From Labrenzia sp. 011 (lineage in GTDB: Bacteria > Pseudomonadota > Alphaproteobacteria > Rhizobiales > Stappiaceae), in contig NZ_QCYM01000004.1 of NCBI RefSeq assembly GCF_003075075.1, forward strand, positions 1-64,000: a stretch of 64,000 bases of DNA, read 5' to 3'. The position numbers and the translations under genes are program-made. Shown in pieces: positions 51,276 to 59,748 of this stretch (positions are counted from its first letter, which is position 1; every line of letters begins with the position of its first letter). A model generated the notes under the pieces. That model was not told the DNA's origin, searched no databases, and was given only the letters and a program-made list of their open reading frames with translations.

Positions 51276-51290
51276 TGAGTAATTAAATCA
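51276..51290. promoter_or_regulatory. TGA-N9-TCA iron-responsive (RirA-type) box 1
   Basis: TGAGTAATTAAATCA matches the TGA-N9-TCA iron-responsive operator. It lies 64 bases before the receptor ATG. ACATGAGTAA is shared with box 2 at 56844. Confidence 0.6.
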
Positions 51291-51353
51291 AGTTTAAGTC
51301 CTGCCGGCATCTCGCATGAGTCAGGTGCCGGGGGATTGTGGTTGGGGTGCAAT

Positions 51354-53327
51354 ATGAAGTGTCGTGTTTCAATTCGGGCGGTAGTTGTGGCGTCTGTCAG
51401 CGGTCTGGCTCTGACAGCGGGGCAGGCAGGCGCCCAGGACGTGCAGCAGCTTGAAACCGTTGTCGTCACGGATGCGGAAGCGGACAAATACGAGGCGCTG
51501 GAAACCAGCGTCAACATCAGCCGTGAAGAGATCGAGGCGCGGCAGCCCGCCGATCTGAAGCAGCTGTTCCAGGGAACCCCTTCCGTGACCACCGCCGGCG
51601 GCAGTCCGGCCTCGCAGAAAATCTACGTGCACGGGATCGACCAGTCCAAGCTCAACGTGACGGTCGACGGGGCCCGGCAGAAAAACAACGTCTGGCACCA
51701 TAACGGCGATCTTGGCATCGATCCGCGCTTCCTGAAGGCCGTCGAGGTCAACGAAGGCGTGGCGCCTGCCGATGGCGGCCCCGGTGCGCTGGGCGGCTCC
51801 GTGGAATTCGAAACGGTGGATGCGGTCGACATGCTGAAGGAGGGGCAGAAGCTCGGTGCGCTCGTTTCCTTCGGCTACGACACCAATTCCATGACGCTTA
51901 CGGGAACCACCGCCGCCTATGGCATTGAACAGGGCTTCGAGTATTTCGGCGCCCTGACACGGGCGGAAGGTCAGGACTACGATGCGGGCGACGGGTTTAC
52001 GGAGCCTGGAACCGCAACGGACCTCTGGACAGGCCTCGGCAAGCTGGCCTACCAGAGCCAGGAAGGGCATCGTTTCGAGGTCTCGGGTGAATATTACCGT
52101 GACAACGGCTATCGGCGGCTGCGTACCAACATGGGAGCGGTCGGCACGGACTTCAACGAGAATCTCTATGAACGCATCACGACGACCTTCAGGTATTCTC
52201 TGGAAGGTGCCGATGGCCAGTTCGACCCGGATGTGCTGCTCTATTACAACCGCAACAAGCTGAGCAGGCCGAACAATTCCGGCTACACGCGGGCGAGCGG
52301 GGATTTCAATTCCGATCTGCAATCCCTCGGCGGCCACATCGAAAACCGTTTTCACTTCGCCATGGGAACGCTTACGGCCGGTGTCGATTTCTACCACGAC
52401 CAGATCGATATCGAGCGGTTCCACTTTTCCACCAATGCCTCTGAAGACATCACCAATATCGGCGGCTACGTGCAGGCCCGGCTCATGCCGGTTCAGGGTC
52501 TCGATGTTTCGACCGGCCTTCGGGCGGATTTCCAGAGCTATCATTCCGTCGATGACCAGACCTTCGACAACGTGGGTCTCTCGCCGAACATCAATCTGGG
52601 CTACGAGATCTTCACCGGCCTGACGGTCAATGGGGGATATTCCTATGTCTTCGGCGGTCTGGAGCAGTCAGAGGCGGCGCTCTACCACGCGCAGGACTAC
52701 ACCTATTCCTCCGATCTCGACCCGACGACGGCGCATAATGCCAAGGTCGGCCTGACCTACCGGTGGAGCGGCCTGACCCTCGGGGCGGACCTGTTCTACA
52801 TCAAGATGCTGAATCCGATCACCTACGACTATGCGACCCTCACGCGCGTCAATGGCGACGACCTGATCTCCAAGGGCTTCGACCTTTCCGCGCGCTTCGA
52901 CTGGGCCAATGCCTATGTGTCGGCCGCCTATACCCATACGGATGTCGAGTATGGCGACCGGATCGCTCTCTTCGGGGATGTGAACTCGGCTGTGCCGGTG
53001 GGCGATATTCTGGCGCTCGGCGCAGGGTATACCTTCGAAGACTGGGACCTGACGCTCGGGGCCGATGCGGAAATCGCATTCGAATATTCCAACCAGGACC
53101 TTGCGGACAACGGCTTCGAGAACCCGATCCCGGGATATGAAGTGGTCAATGTCTTCGCTGAATGGGCGCCCACGTTCGGAGAGACCGATTTCTCCCTGAG
53201 AGCCGAGGTCAACAATATCTTCGACGAGACCTACTACAGCCGGGGCAGCTACAGCGCGACAAGCCGTGTGGTGCCTGTCAATTCGCCGGGACGGAGCTTC
53301 TTCCTGACGGCCTCCGCTAAATTCTGA
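51354..53327 (+). CDS. TonB-dependent outer-membrane receptor 1 (heme/siderophore type)
   Basis: 657 residues. The signal peptide ends near GQAGAQD. A TonB-box-like ETVVVTDAE follows, then a plug domain (about 45-150, with DQSKLNVTVDGARQKNN and GGPGALGGSVEFETVDA) and a 22-strand barrel ending in FFLTASAKF with terminal Phe. It imports an iron chelate or heme across the outer membrane using TonB-ExbBD energy encoded downstream. The plug resembles hemoglobin/heme receptors slightly more than catecholate ones, but ligand choice is not certain. It is paralogous to the receptor at 56964; both genes are 1974 bases long. Confidence 0.92.
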   Translation: MKCRVSIRAVVVASVSGLALTAGQAGAQDVQQLETVVVTDAEADKYEALETSVNISREEIEARQPADLKQLFQGTPSVTTAGGSPASQKIYVHGIDQSKLNVTVDGARQKNNVWHHNGDLGIDPRFLKAVEVNEGVAPADGGPGALGGSVEFETVDAVDMLKEGQKLGALVSFGYDTNSMTLTGTTAAYGIEQGFEYFGALTRAEGQDYDAGDGFTEPGTATDLWTGLGKLAYQSQEGHRFEVSGEYYRDNGYRRLRTNMGAVGTDFNENLYERITTTFRYSLEGADGQFDPDVLLYYNRNKLSRPNNSGYTRASGDFNSDLQSLGGHIENRFHFAMGTLTAGVDFYHDQIDIERFHFSTNASEDITNIGGYVQARLMPVQGLDVSTGLRADFQSYHSVDDQTFDNVGLSPNINLGYEIFTGLTVNGGYSYVFGGLEQSEAALYHAQDYTYSSDLDPTTAHNAKVGLTYRWSGLTLGADLFYIKMLNPITYDYATLTRVNGDDLISKGFDLSARFDWANAYVSAAYTHTDVEYGDRIALFGDVNSAVPVGDILALGAGYTFEDWDLTLGADAEIAFEYSNQDLADNGFENPIPGYEVVNVFAEWAPTFGETDFSLRAEVNNIFDETYYSRGSYSATSRVVPVNSPGRSFFLTASAKF

Positions 53328-53347
53328 AGATAGAATTCATCTTTTTC

Positions 53348-53377
53348 GCGCGGGCCGGTTCCCCCGGCTCGCATTTT
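53348..53377 (+). terminator. Possible attenuator after receptor 1
   Basis: GCCGG-TTCCC-CCGGC with flanking GCG/CGC pairs is followed by TTTT. It could lower expression of the following tonB-exb genes relative to the receptor. Confidence 0.4.
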
Positions 53378-53404
53378 CAGTGTAAAGAACGGACCGCCAG
53401 GGCA

Positions 53405-53707
53405 ATGTTCATCGTCACCACGACGGCAGAGACCGCCTCAGCCTCAAAATATCTTCAGCAGCTTTGCAAGCATTTTGCCCACAAGGTTCCGGCCGAATGG
53501 GATTCTGCGTCCGGCAAGGTGTGTTTTCCGTTCGGTTCGTGCCGGATGGAAGCTTCGCCGACCTCCCTGACGATCCGCTGCGAGGCCGACGAAGAGCAGA
53601 AAATCGACCGCATGAAATACGTGATCGACGATCACCTCGAGCGGTTTGCCTGGAGAGAGAAACTGACACTCGAATGGTGCGGGCCGGACAGTTCCAGGCA
53701 GGACTGA
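53405..53707 (+). CDS. DUF2218 family protein
   Basis: 100 residues, cytosolic. A short alpha/beta fold with ASKYLQQLCKHFAHKVPAEW at the start and the acidic KIDRMKYVIDDHLERFAWRE end, typical of DUF2218. Members recur beside siderophore and TonB genes in alphaproteobacteria. The biochemical role is unknown. It sits between receptor 1 and the exbB block and is likely co-transcribed. His and Cys residues could bind an iron species, which is only a guess. Confidence 0.85.
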   Translation: MFIVTTTAETASASKYLQQLCKHFAHKVPAEWDSASGKVCFPFGSCRMEASPTSLTIRCEADEEQKIDRMKYVIDDHLERFAWREKLTLEWCGPDSSRQD

Positions 53708-53742
53708 CGCCCGCAGGATTGCTCCAACGGGAGAGCTAAGGG

Positions 53743-54162
53743 ATGAAAAGATCTTTGGTTCCGGCACTGGTTTCGGCCTGCCTCCTTGCTAGCGCGGCCG
53801 GCGCGCAGTCGGCCGAGTCGATTTCCATTCAGCTGAATGGCGCCGAGACGGTTGGCGACGCCTGCAGACTCACCTTCGTCATCCGCAACGAACTCCCGAA
53901 ACCGGTCAAGGCTCTCGGGCTCGATCTGGTGATGTTCGACAGGTCCGGAGGGGTGGCCGGCTATGCGGCCGTCGACTTCGGAGACTTGCCTGCCGGAAAG
54001 ACCCGGGTCCGCCAGTATGACGTGGCCAGGGGCGAGTGCTCCGGCATGTCGCGCGTGCTGCTGAACGAGGTCCGGGCTTGCGAAATCGACGGCGAACCGG
54101 CCGGAGACTGCCTGCCCAAACTGCAGCTCAGCACCCGTTCGGAAATCGATTTCATCCTTTGA
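53743..54162 (+). CDS. Small exported protein upstream of exbB
   Basis: 139 residues. The signal peptide runs to about residue 23 (GAQSAES), followed by one beta-rich domain with four cysteines (DACRLTF, GECSGM, RACEID, GDCLPK) that may form two disulfides. Similar periplasmic proteins are found beside exbB in related genomes, without known function. It lies 21 bases before exbB and is probably part of the TonB energy operon. A CARDB-like Ig fold is possible but not proven. Confidence 0.72.
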   Translation: MKRSLVPALVSACLLASAAGAQSAESISIQLNGAETVGDACRLTFVIRNELPKPVKALGLDLVMFDRSGGVAGYAAVDFGDLPAGKTRVRQYDVARGECSGMSRVLLNEVRACEIDGEPAGDCLPKLQLSTRSEIDFIL

Positions 54163-54183
54163 TCCAGATTGTGTTGACCAGAC

Positions 54184-54900
54184 ATGCCCGAAGGCGCTGA
54201 TGTAACGATGCCGCAATTCCTTTCTCCCCTGACCGGCCTGATCGACCAGGGCGGTCCGGTGGTCATTTTCCTGCTTGTACTCTCGCTTGTCGCGGTGGCC
54301 CTGATCGCGGCCAAGATCCTGCAGTTCACCTTTCTTGGCGTCGGACGTTTCGGGGCCGCCCGAAAGGCGCTTGCCGCCTGGCTGGACGGACATCCGGATG
54401 ACGCGAAGGCGATTGCCGCGCGGGGCAGGTCGGTTGTCGCGGACATCATGCTGAAACTGATCCTGGGCAGCGGGGCCGGTTCGGCTCCGGCGGAGGTGCT
54501 GAAAGAGGATGTGGAGCGTATCTGCATCCAGCGGATCAACGCGCTTCGGGCCTATCTGCGCCCGCTCGACATGATCGCGCAGACCGCACCTCTGATCGGT
54601 TTGCTCGGGACCGTGCTCGGCATGATCGAAGCCTTTCAGGCCATGCAGGGCGCGGGGGCCGCTGTGGACCCCTCGGTGCTTGCCGGCGGAATCTGGGTGG
54701 CCCTGCTGACGACGGCGGTCGGCCTCGCCGTGGCGATTCCCGTTTCCGCGGTCGTCGGCTGGCTCGACAGCCGCATCGAGGCGGAGCAGTCCGAGATGGA
54801 AGCGCTGGTGACCGCATTCTTCACCGGCGCGGTCGCCGAGCGAGGGCCCGGGCGGGTCGTGTCTCTCGAAGCGCCACCGGAGACGAGGCATGCAGTTTAA
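54184..54900 (+). CDS. exbB: ExbB, MotA/TolQ/ExbB proton channel subunit
   Basis: 238 residues with three membrane helices. IDQGGPVVIFLLVLSLVAVALIAAKI is the first, and AQTAPLIGLLGTVLGMIEAFQAM with the later GGIWVALLTTAVGLAVAIPV are the family's pore signature. It is TolQ/ExbB type, using proton flow to energise TonB. The ATG at 54211 would be an alternative start. It overlaps exbD by eleven bases. Context with two TonB receptors favours ExbB over TolQ. Confidence 0.92.
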   Translation: MPEGADVTMPQFLSPLTGLIDQGGPVVIFLLVLSLVAVALIAAKILQFTFLGVGRFGAARKALAAWLDGHPDDAKAIAARGRSVVADIMLKLILGSGAGSAPAEVLKEDVERICIQRINALRAYLRPLDMIAQTAPLIGLLGTVLGMIEAFQAMQGAGAAVDPSVLAGGIWVALLTTAVGLAVAIPVSAVVGWLDSRIEAEQSEMEALVTAFFTGAVAERGPGRVVSLEAPPETRHAV

Positions 54901-55264
54901 GCCGAGAACGCGGCGCCGGCCTGTCGGCCTCACCTCGCTCATCGATGTCATTTTCCTGTTGCTGCTGTTTTTCATGCTCGCCTCCAGCTTCACCCGCTAC
55001 CAGGCGCTAGACGTTTCGAGCGGCGGCGAGGGCGGCGGTGCGGATGTCCGGCCGGCCTATCTGCGTATTCACTCGGCCAGCAAGCTTGACCTGAACGGCA
55101 GACCGCTCGTGAAGGCCGAGCTGTCCCAGCGCTTTGCCGAGCTGAAGGAAGACAGTCTCGTCGCGATCTGGTCCGGGCCGGAGGCGAATGTTCAGGATGT
55201 GGTCGACAGCATGTCCGCAGCGCGCCAGACCGGCCTGCGGACCGTTCTGGTAACCGGAAACTAG
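54890..55264 (+). CDS. exbD: ExbD (first copy), TonB energising subunit
   Basis: 124 residues. An N-terminal cytosolic stub, one membrane helix with the essential aspartate in LTSLIDVIFLLLLFFMLASSF, then a periplasmic beta domain. The start lies inside the end of exbB. A second ExbD follows, so the motor may be heteromeric, as in tonB-exbB-exbD1-exbD2 loci of some proteobacteria. Confidence 0.92.
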   Translation: MQFKPRTRRRPVGLTSLIDVIFLLLLFFMLASSFTRYQALDVSSGGEGGGADVRPAYLRIHSASKLDLNGRPLVKAELSQRFAELKEDSLVAIWSGPEANVQDVVDSMSAARQTGLRTVLVTGN

Positions 55265-55272
55265 GTGATTTC

Positions 55273-55671
55273 ATGCGCATGAAAAAACAGCAGCGCCGGG
55301 AACCGCCGGAAAACACCATTCCGCTGATCAATGTCGTCTTCCTGATGCTGATCTTTTTCCTGTTTGCCGGGTCGATCGCCAGGGATGACGCACGGCAGAT
55401 CAAGCCGCCGGTGAATATCCTCGAGGATGAAACCATCCGCTCCACGGGCGCGCTGATCATCGACCCGCAGGGGCGGACCTATGGCGGTGAGATCGAAATG
55501 ACCGTCACCGACTGGCTGGCGCAACGGGAAGAGACGTCCGAAGAAGACGGTCCGATCAAGGTGGCTGCCGACGGTACCCTGAAAGCCGATGCCCTGGAAA
55601 AGGTGCTCAAGGACCTGAAAGAAGCGGGCCGCAGGGATATTGTCCTGATCACCAGAAGGGGCGCGCAGTGA
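55273..55671 (+). CDS. exbD: ExbD (second copy)
   Basis: 132 residues. The same plan as the first copy but with NTIPLINVVFLMLIFFLFAGSI, where Asn replaces the pore Asp of copy 1. Loss of that protonatable residue suggests a structural partner rather than an independent motor subunit. It lies 8 bases after copy 1 and overlaps the tonB start by four bases. Confidence 0.88.
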   Translation: MRMKKQQRREPPENTIPLINVVFLMLIFFLFAGSIARDDARQIKPPVNILEDETIRSTGALIIDPQGRTYGGEIEMTVTDWLAQREETSEEDGPIKVAADGTLKADALEKVLKDLKEAGRRDIVLITRRGAQ

Positions 55672-56741
55672 CTTTCTCCCGTTTCCTGCTGGCGGGTGCC
55701 GTCGTTTCGCTGGTGCTGCACGGTACCGGCGCGGCGTATTTTGCCAAGGATCCGGACGACGTTTCGATCGCCGCCTCCCAGGGCGGTGGCGTTTCCGTGA
55801 TCGGATCGCTCGAGGACCTGGTCGCCGGTGTCCAGGTGGAAATCGTGTCCGAGACCAGGCCGGTGGAGGAGATCGAACCGGATCCCGATCCGCTGGAGCC
55901 TGTCACGGAGCCGGTGAAAATGACCGAGGTGCCACCGGACACAGCGGTGAAACCGGTGGAGATCGCTTCCGTTCAGCCGGCCGCTGCTGCTCCGGTTGTC
56001 GCCGGCGTGACTTCGGCGGATCCGGTAACGGCCGCAAAACCCGTCGAGACCGTTCAGCCGGAAGCCACGCCACCGACCGAAACGGTTCCCGAAGCACCGG
56101 AAACGGTCAGGCCGGTGGAGGCTGTACAACCGACGGAGCCGCAACAGGACCGGACACCGGTCGAGATTGCCAGGGTCGAACCGCCTGTGAGCGTCGAGCC
56201 GGTCAAGCCAGTTTCCGAGGTCCTGCGGCCTGTCGAGGATCCGCTGCAGGATGTGACAGAGACGCCCAGAACCAAGCCGAAACCGCCGTTCCGCACGACA
56301 CGGCCGAAAAAGACACCGGACAAAAAACTCAAGACGGCGCAGACCAGGGGCGCCGAAGCCAGTTCCCGGAAGGGCGGAGAACGGGTCACCAGCAAGACGG
56401 CCCGTTCAAACTCCAACGGACGCAAGGACAGCAAGTCCACGGATGGCGGTACCAGGGCGACCTCGAATTACAAGGGGAAGATCCTGGCAAAGCTGCGGCG
56501 TGCGAAACGCTATCCGCGACAGGCGCGTCGCGAGAATCTCAGCGGAACGGTGCAGGTCGCCTTCACCATCTCCCGAAGCGGGGCGGTGTCGGGCATTCGC
56601 GTCGTCCGCTCCTCCGGTCAACCGGTCCTCGACCAGGCGGCGCTGGACATGGTGCGCCGCGCGGCGCCCATGCCGAAATTTCCCGCCGGGATGACCGTCG
56701 GCAGACTGAGCCTTCAGGTGCCGGTGCGCTTCAGCCGTTAA
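55668..56741 (+). CDS. tonB: TonB energy transducer
   Basis: 357 residues. One N-terminal membrane anchor, a long Pro/Glu/Val-rich spacer (about 55-195), a basic stretch rich in Lys/Arg/Pro, and a C-terminal TonB domain (about 265-357) with KRYPRQARRENLSGTVQVAF and VRRAAPMPKFPAG. It spans the periplasm and contacts receptor TonB boxes. The spacer is longer than in E. coli TonB. It completes the exbB-exbD-exbD-tonB operon. Confidence 0.94.
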   Translation: MTFSRFLLAGAVVSLVLHGTGAAYFAKDPDDVSIAASQGGGVSVIGSLEDLVAGVQVEIVSETRPVEEIEPDPDPLEPVTEPVKMTEVPPDTAVKPVEIASVQPAAAAPVVAGVTSADPVTAAKPVETVQPEATPPTETVPEAPETVRPVEAVQPTEPQQDRTPVEIARVEPPVSVEPVKPVSEVLRPVEDPLQDVTETPRTKPKPPFRTTRPKKTPDKKLKTAQTRGAEASSRKGGERVTSKTARSNSNGRKDSKSTDGGTRATSNYKGKILAKLRRAKRYPRQARRENLSGTVQVAFTISRSGAVSGIRVVRSSGQPVLDQAALDMVRRAAPMPKFPAGMTVGRLSLQVPVRFSR

Positions 56742-56843
56742 CAGCGAAGGACACCTTCGGCCGCTTTCCGTCCATCTGAGGGGCAAGGCGGCGCAGACCA
56801 TTTTGCGGCGTGAGGCAAACGATATTTCAAACAGTGTTTTACA

Positions 56844-56858
56844 TGAGTAAAATTCTCA
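56844..56858. promoter_or_regulatory. TGA-N9-TCA iron-responsive (RirA-type) box 2
   Basis: TGAGTAAAATTCTCA is a TGA-N9-TCA dyad inside a longer palindrome, ACATGAG-N7-CTCATGT, 105 bases before the receptor 2 start. It is the best match in the window. Confidence 0.65.
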
Positions 56859-56963
56859 TGTATACGATCCGGCGTGCCGTGCAAGTGGGGCCGGCACAAG
56901 CCAATCTCGGCTGACCCGCCGGATCCAGCTGCTTTCGAGACATCAAGAACAAGGGGGCTGACC

Positions 56964-58937
56964 TTGCCTGATCGCATGCGTCTATCAATTCTGCTTGCCA
57001 GCACAGTACTATCATCCACGCTGATCGCGGACATGGCCGCAGCGCAGGACAGCTCGTCGTCTTCCTCCGTGTCGGCAGCAGATGACATCACGCTGGAGAC
57101 CATCGTGGTCACGCCAAGCGAAGCGGATCGTTACGACAAGCACCACGGGGCGGCGGACCGCGCGCAGTCGATCTATATTCCGCTCGAGGAGCTGCAGCGG
57201 ACCGATCCGCAGAGTCTGCGCGAGGTCTTCGCGGGAGATGCGTCGATTTCGGTCGGCGGTGGCATTCCGGTTTCGCAGAAGGTCTTCGTCAATGGGATCG
57301 ACGAGGCCAATCTGGCTGTCTCCATCGATGGCGTGCCGCAGGGCAACCGGATCTTTCACCACACCAGCACCAATTACATCGACCCCAGCTTGCTGAAATC
57401 CGTCCGGGTGGATCCGGGGGTCGCGCCGGCCGATGCCGGCTTTGCCGCCCTGGGCGGGTCAATTGTCTATGAAACGGTCGACGTGCAGGATCTCCTGCTC
57501 CCGGACCGCAATGTGGGCGCCTTCGCTTCCGTGAGTTACGACAGCAACGGCAGCACGTTCAGCGAAAGCGGGGCGGCCTATGCGCGCCATGGAATGTTCG
57601 AAATTCTCGGCTATGCAAAATTCGCCGATGGCGACGACTACGAGAACGGTGACGGTTTTACCATTCCGGGAACTGCAGCCGGTTTTCACAGCCTGCTTGG
57701 CAAGGCGGCTGTTGAAGTGGACAACGGTTACCGCTTCGAGGTCAGTGGTCAGCAGGTGTCGGACGATTCCCTGCGTCCCTACAGGGCCAATATCGGCGGT
57801 CTGAACGGCGACTATTCCCTGCGGCCCTATGACCTGAAGCGGACGAATTTCTCGGTTAGCTTCGGCAGAGACGAAGTCGAAGGTCTCTGGAACCCGCAAT
57901 TTGTCGTCGGCTACAGCGAGAACGACTACACAGTGCCTGAACCCTACGGCAGCGAAGGCCTCGGCAGTGCCTGGACCGCCAAGATCGAGAATGTCTTCGA
58001 ATTCAACGAAGGCAACACTCTGACAACCGGTGTCGACCTGTTGTCCCAGATTGGCGACTATTACGACCCTGCGGAGACCTACCGGGAACAGGTCACCAAT
58101 GTCGGCGCCTATGTTCAGGCCCGCCTGCGGCCGATCGACCGGATCAACCTGTCCTTCGGCGGTCGTGCCGACAACAACCGGTTCGAAGGCAAGGACGGCA
58201 CCACGCTGGACAATTCCGGGCTGAGCGGCAACGTCTTCGCGGAGGTCGATGTCTACGGCGGCTTCTCCGTCAATGCCGGTTACTCGAATGTCTTCGGGGG
58301 CATCGATCTGGAGGAAACCTTCGAATACTGGCGGCCCTGGGACTACGGCAATCTGAAGCCGGTCCGTTCGGACAATCTGACCGCCGGTGTCAAATACGAG
58401 CATGCCGGCTGGTTCGCGGAAGGCAACGTGTTCAACACCCGCTTCTGGAACTATCGCGACGGCGACGGCAATACGGATTTCTCCAGCTGGGGCTTCAATC
58501 TCGGCGCCGGATACAATTGGGGCAATGGCTTTGCCAAGATCTCCTATGCGGATACGCGGCTGGCCCTGGCCGACTCGGTGGTTGAATCCTACTACCTGAT
58601 CAATGTCGGCGCCGGTGTCGGTCAGATCATTTCCGGTGAAATCGCCCATACCTTTACGCGCTACGACGTCACGCTGGGGGCATCAGTGGACGCGGCGCTG
58701 GAATATGACGGCTTTGTCTCGGCCGGTTACGAGCCGCTGGATCCCTATACGGTTTTCAACGCCTATGCGGAATACAAGCCGAAACAGTTCGAATATCTCT
58801 CGCTCCGGGTCGAAGCCAACAATATCTTCGACGAGAATTATGCGGACCGGGCGACCTACGGACAGGAGTATGACTCCATCACGCCGCTCTACGAACCGGG
58901 CCGTTCCTTCCGGCTGACCGCCAAGCTGCGCTACTGA
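56964..58937 (+). CDS. TonB-dependent outer-membrane receptor 2
   Basis: 657 residues from a TTG with AAGGGGG 6 bases upstream; an ATG at 56976 is the alternative. The signal peptide ends near MAAAQD, followed by a TonB-box-like ETIVVTPSEAD, a plug with VNGIDEANLAVSIDGVPQGN and AALGGSIVYETVD, and a barrel ending in FRLTAKLRY. It is paralogous to receptor 1 in plug and layout, but several loops differ, so the ligand probably differs. The FecCD-type ABC operon lies next to it, convergent, and probably takes over its ligand in the periplasm. Confidence 0.92.
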   Translation: MPDRMRLSILLASTVLSSTLIADMAAAQDSSSSSSVSAADDITLETIVVTPSEADRYDKHHGAADRAQSIYIPLEELQRTDPQSLREVFAGDASISVGGGIPVSQKVFVNGIDEANLAVSIDGVPQGNRIFHHTSTNYIDPSLLKSVRVDPGVAPADAGFAALGGSIVYETVDVQDLLLPDRNVGAFASVSYDSNGSTFSESGAAYARHGMFEILGYAKFADGDDYENGDGFTIPGTAAGFHSLLGKAAVEVDNGYRFEVSGQQVSDDSLRPYRANIGGLNGDYSLRPYDLKRTNFSVSFGRDEVEGLWNPQFVVGYSENDYTVPEPYGSEGLGSAWTAKIENVFEFNEGNTLTTGVDLLSQIGDYYDPAETYREQVTNVGAYVQARLRPIDRINLSFGGRADNNRFEGKDGTTLDNSGLSGNVFAEVDVYGGFSVNAGYSNVFGGIDLEETFEYWRPWDYGNLKPVRSDNLTAGVKYEHAGWFAEGNVFNTRFWNYRDGDGNTDFSSWGFNLGAGYNWGNGFAKISYADTRLALADSVVESYYLINVGAGVGQIISGEIAHTFTRYDVTLGASVDAALEYDGFVSAGYEPLDPYTVFNAYAEYKPKQFEYLSLRVEANNIFDENYADRATYGQEYDSITPLYEPGRSFRLTAKLRY

Positions 58938-58953
58938 TCCTGGATATAGCGAA

Positions 58954-58991
58954 GACATGCACACCGGCGGTCGGCCGCGGGTGTGCATGTC
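58954..58991. terminator. Convergent hairpin between receptor 2 and the ABC ATPase
   Basis: GACATGCACACC and GGTGTGCATGTC form a perfect 12-bp stem around a 14-base GC-rich loop, overlapping the ATPase stop. It lacks a T run but is placed to stop transcripts from both sides. Confidence 0.55.
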
Positions 58992-59748
58992 ATGCGTGAT
59001 GCAGGGCGATCAGCTTGCCGTCGAGTTCCCGGATACGGACCTCCATGTTGTAGATTGCCGACAACGTCTTTTCGGTCATGAAATCTGCGGTCTTCCCCTG
59101 CGCGGCAACCGTGCCATCCTTCAGCGCTATGATGCGGTCCGCATAGGCGGCGGCATAGTTGATCTCGTGCAGCACGACCACGATGGTCTTGCCGTGGGTA
59201 TCGGCAAGGGAGCGCAACTGCTTCATCAGATCGCGCGCGTAATGCATGTCGAGATTGTTCAGCGGCTCGTCAAGCAGCAGATAGTCCGTGTCCTGGGCAT
59301 AGGCCATGGCCACAAGCACGCGCTGGCGCTGTCCGCCGGACAGCTCGTCGATGAAGCGTCCGGACAGGTCCCCGAGATCGAACATCTCCAGGGCCTCCCC
59401 GACCTTCTCGCGATCATGATTCCCCGGTCGTCCCCTGTGGTGCGGAAAGCGGCCGAAACCGATCATCTCCCGGACGGTGATGCGCGAGGCAATGCTGGTG
59501 ATCTGGCGAAGAATTGCAAGTTTCAGGGCCAACTCCCTGGAGGGGCTTTGCCGAACATCGAGCTCGTCAAAGGTGATCCTGCCGGTCTGCAGCGGCAGCA
59601 GCCGCGCCATCAGCGCAAAAAGGGTCGATTTCCCGGCGCCGTTCGGGCCGATCAGGGCAGTGATGCCGCCTTTTTCGATTGTCAGCGAGATGTCCTTCAG
59701 GACCGGAGCTTTGCCATGACGGAACGAGACATTTTCGATCGTTATCAT
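58990..59748 (-). CDS. Iron-chelate ABC transporter ATP-binding protein
   Basis: 252 residues. Walker A GPNGAGKST, signature LSGGQRQR, Walker B YLLLDEPLNNLD and switch His in VVLHEINYAAAYADR, all of the FepC/YclP type. It is the last gene of the operon and overlaps the permease before it by four bases. With a YclQ-like binding protein it should import a ferric siderophore (petrobactin- or enterobactin-class by similarity; ligand not fixed). Confidence 0.93.
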   Translation of the reverse strand: MITIENVSFRHGKAPVLKDISLTIEKGGITALIGPNGAGKSTLFALMARLLPLQTGRITFDELDVRQSPSRELALKLAILRQITSIASRITVREMIGFGRFPHHRGRPGNHDREKVGEALEMFDLGDLSGRFIDELSGGQRQRVLVAMAYAQDTDYLLLDEPLNNLDMHYARDLMKQLRSLADTHGKTIVVVLHEINYAAAYADRIIALKDGTVAAQGKTADFMTEKTLSAIYNMEVRIRELDGKLIALHHA

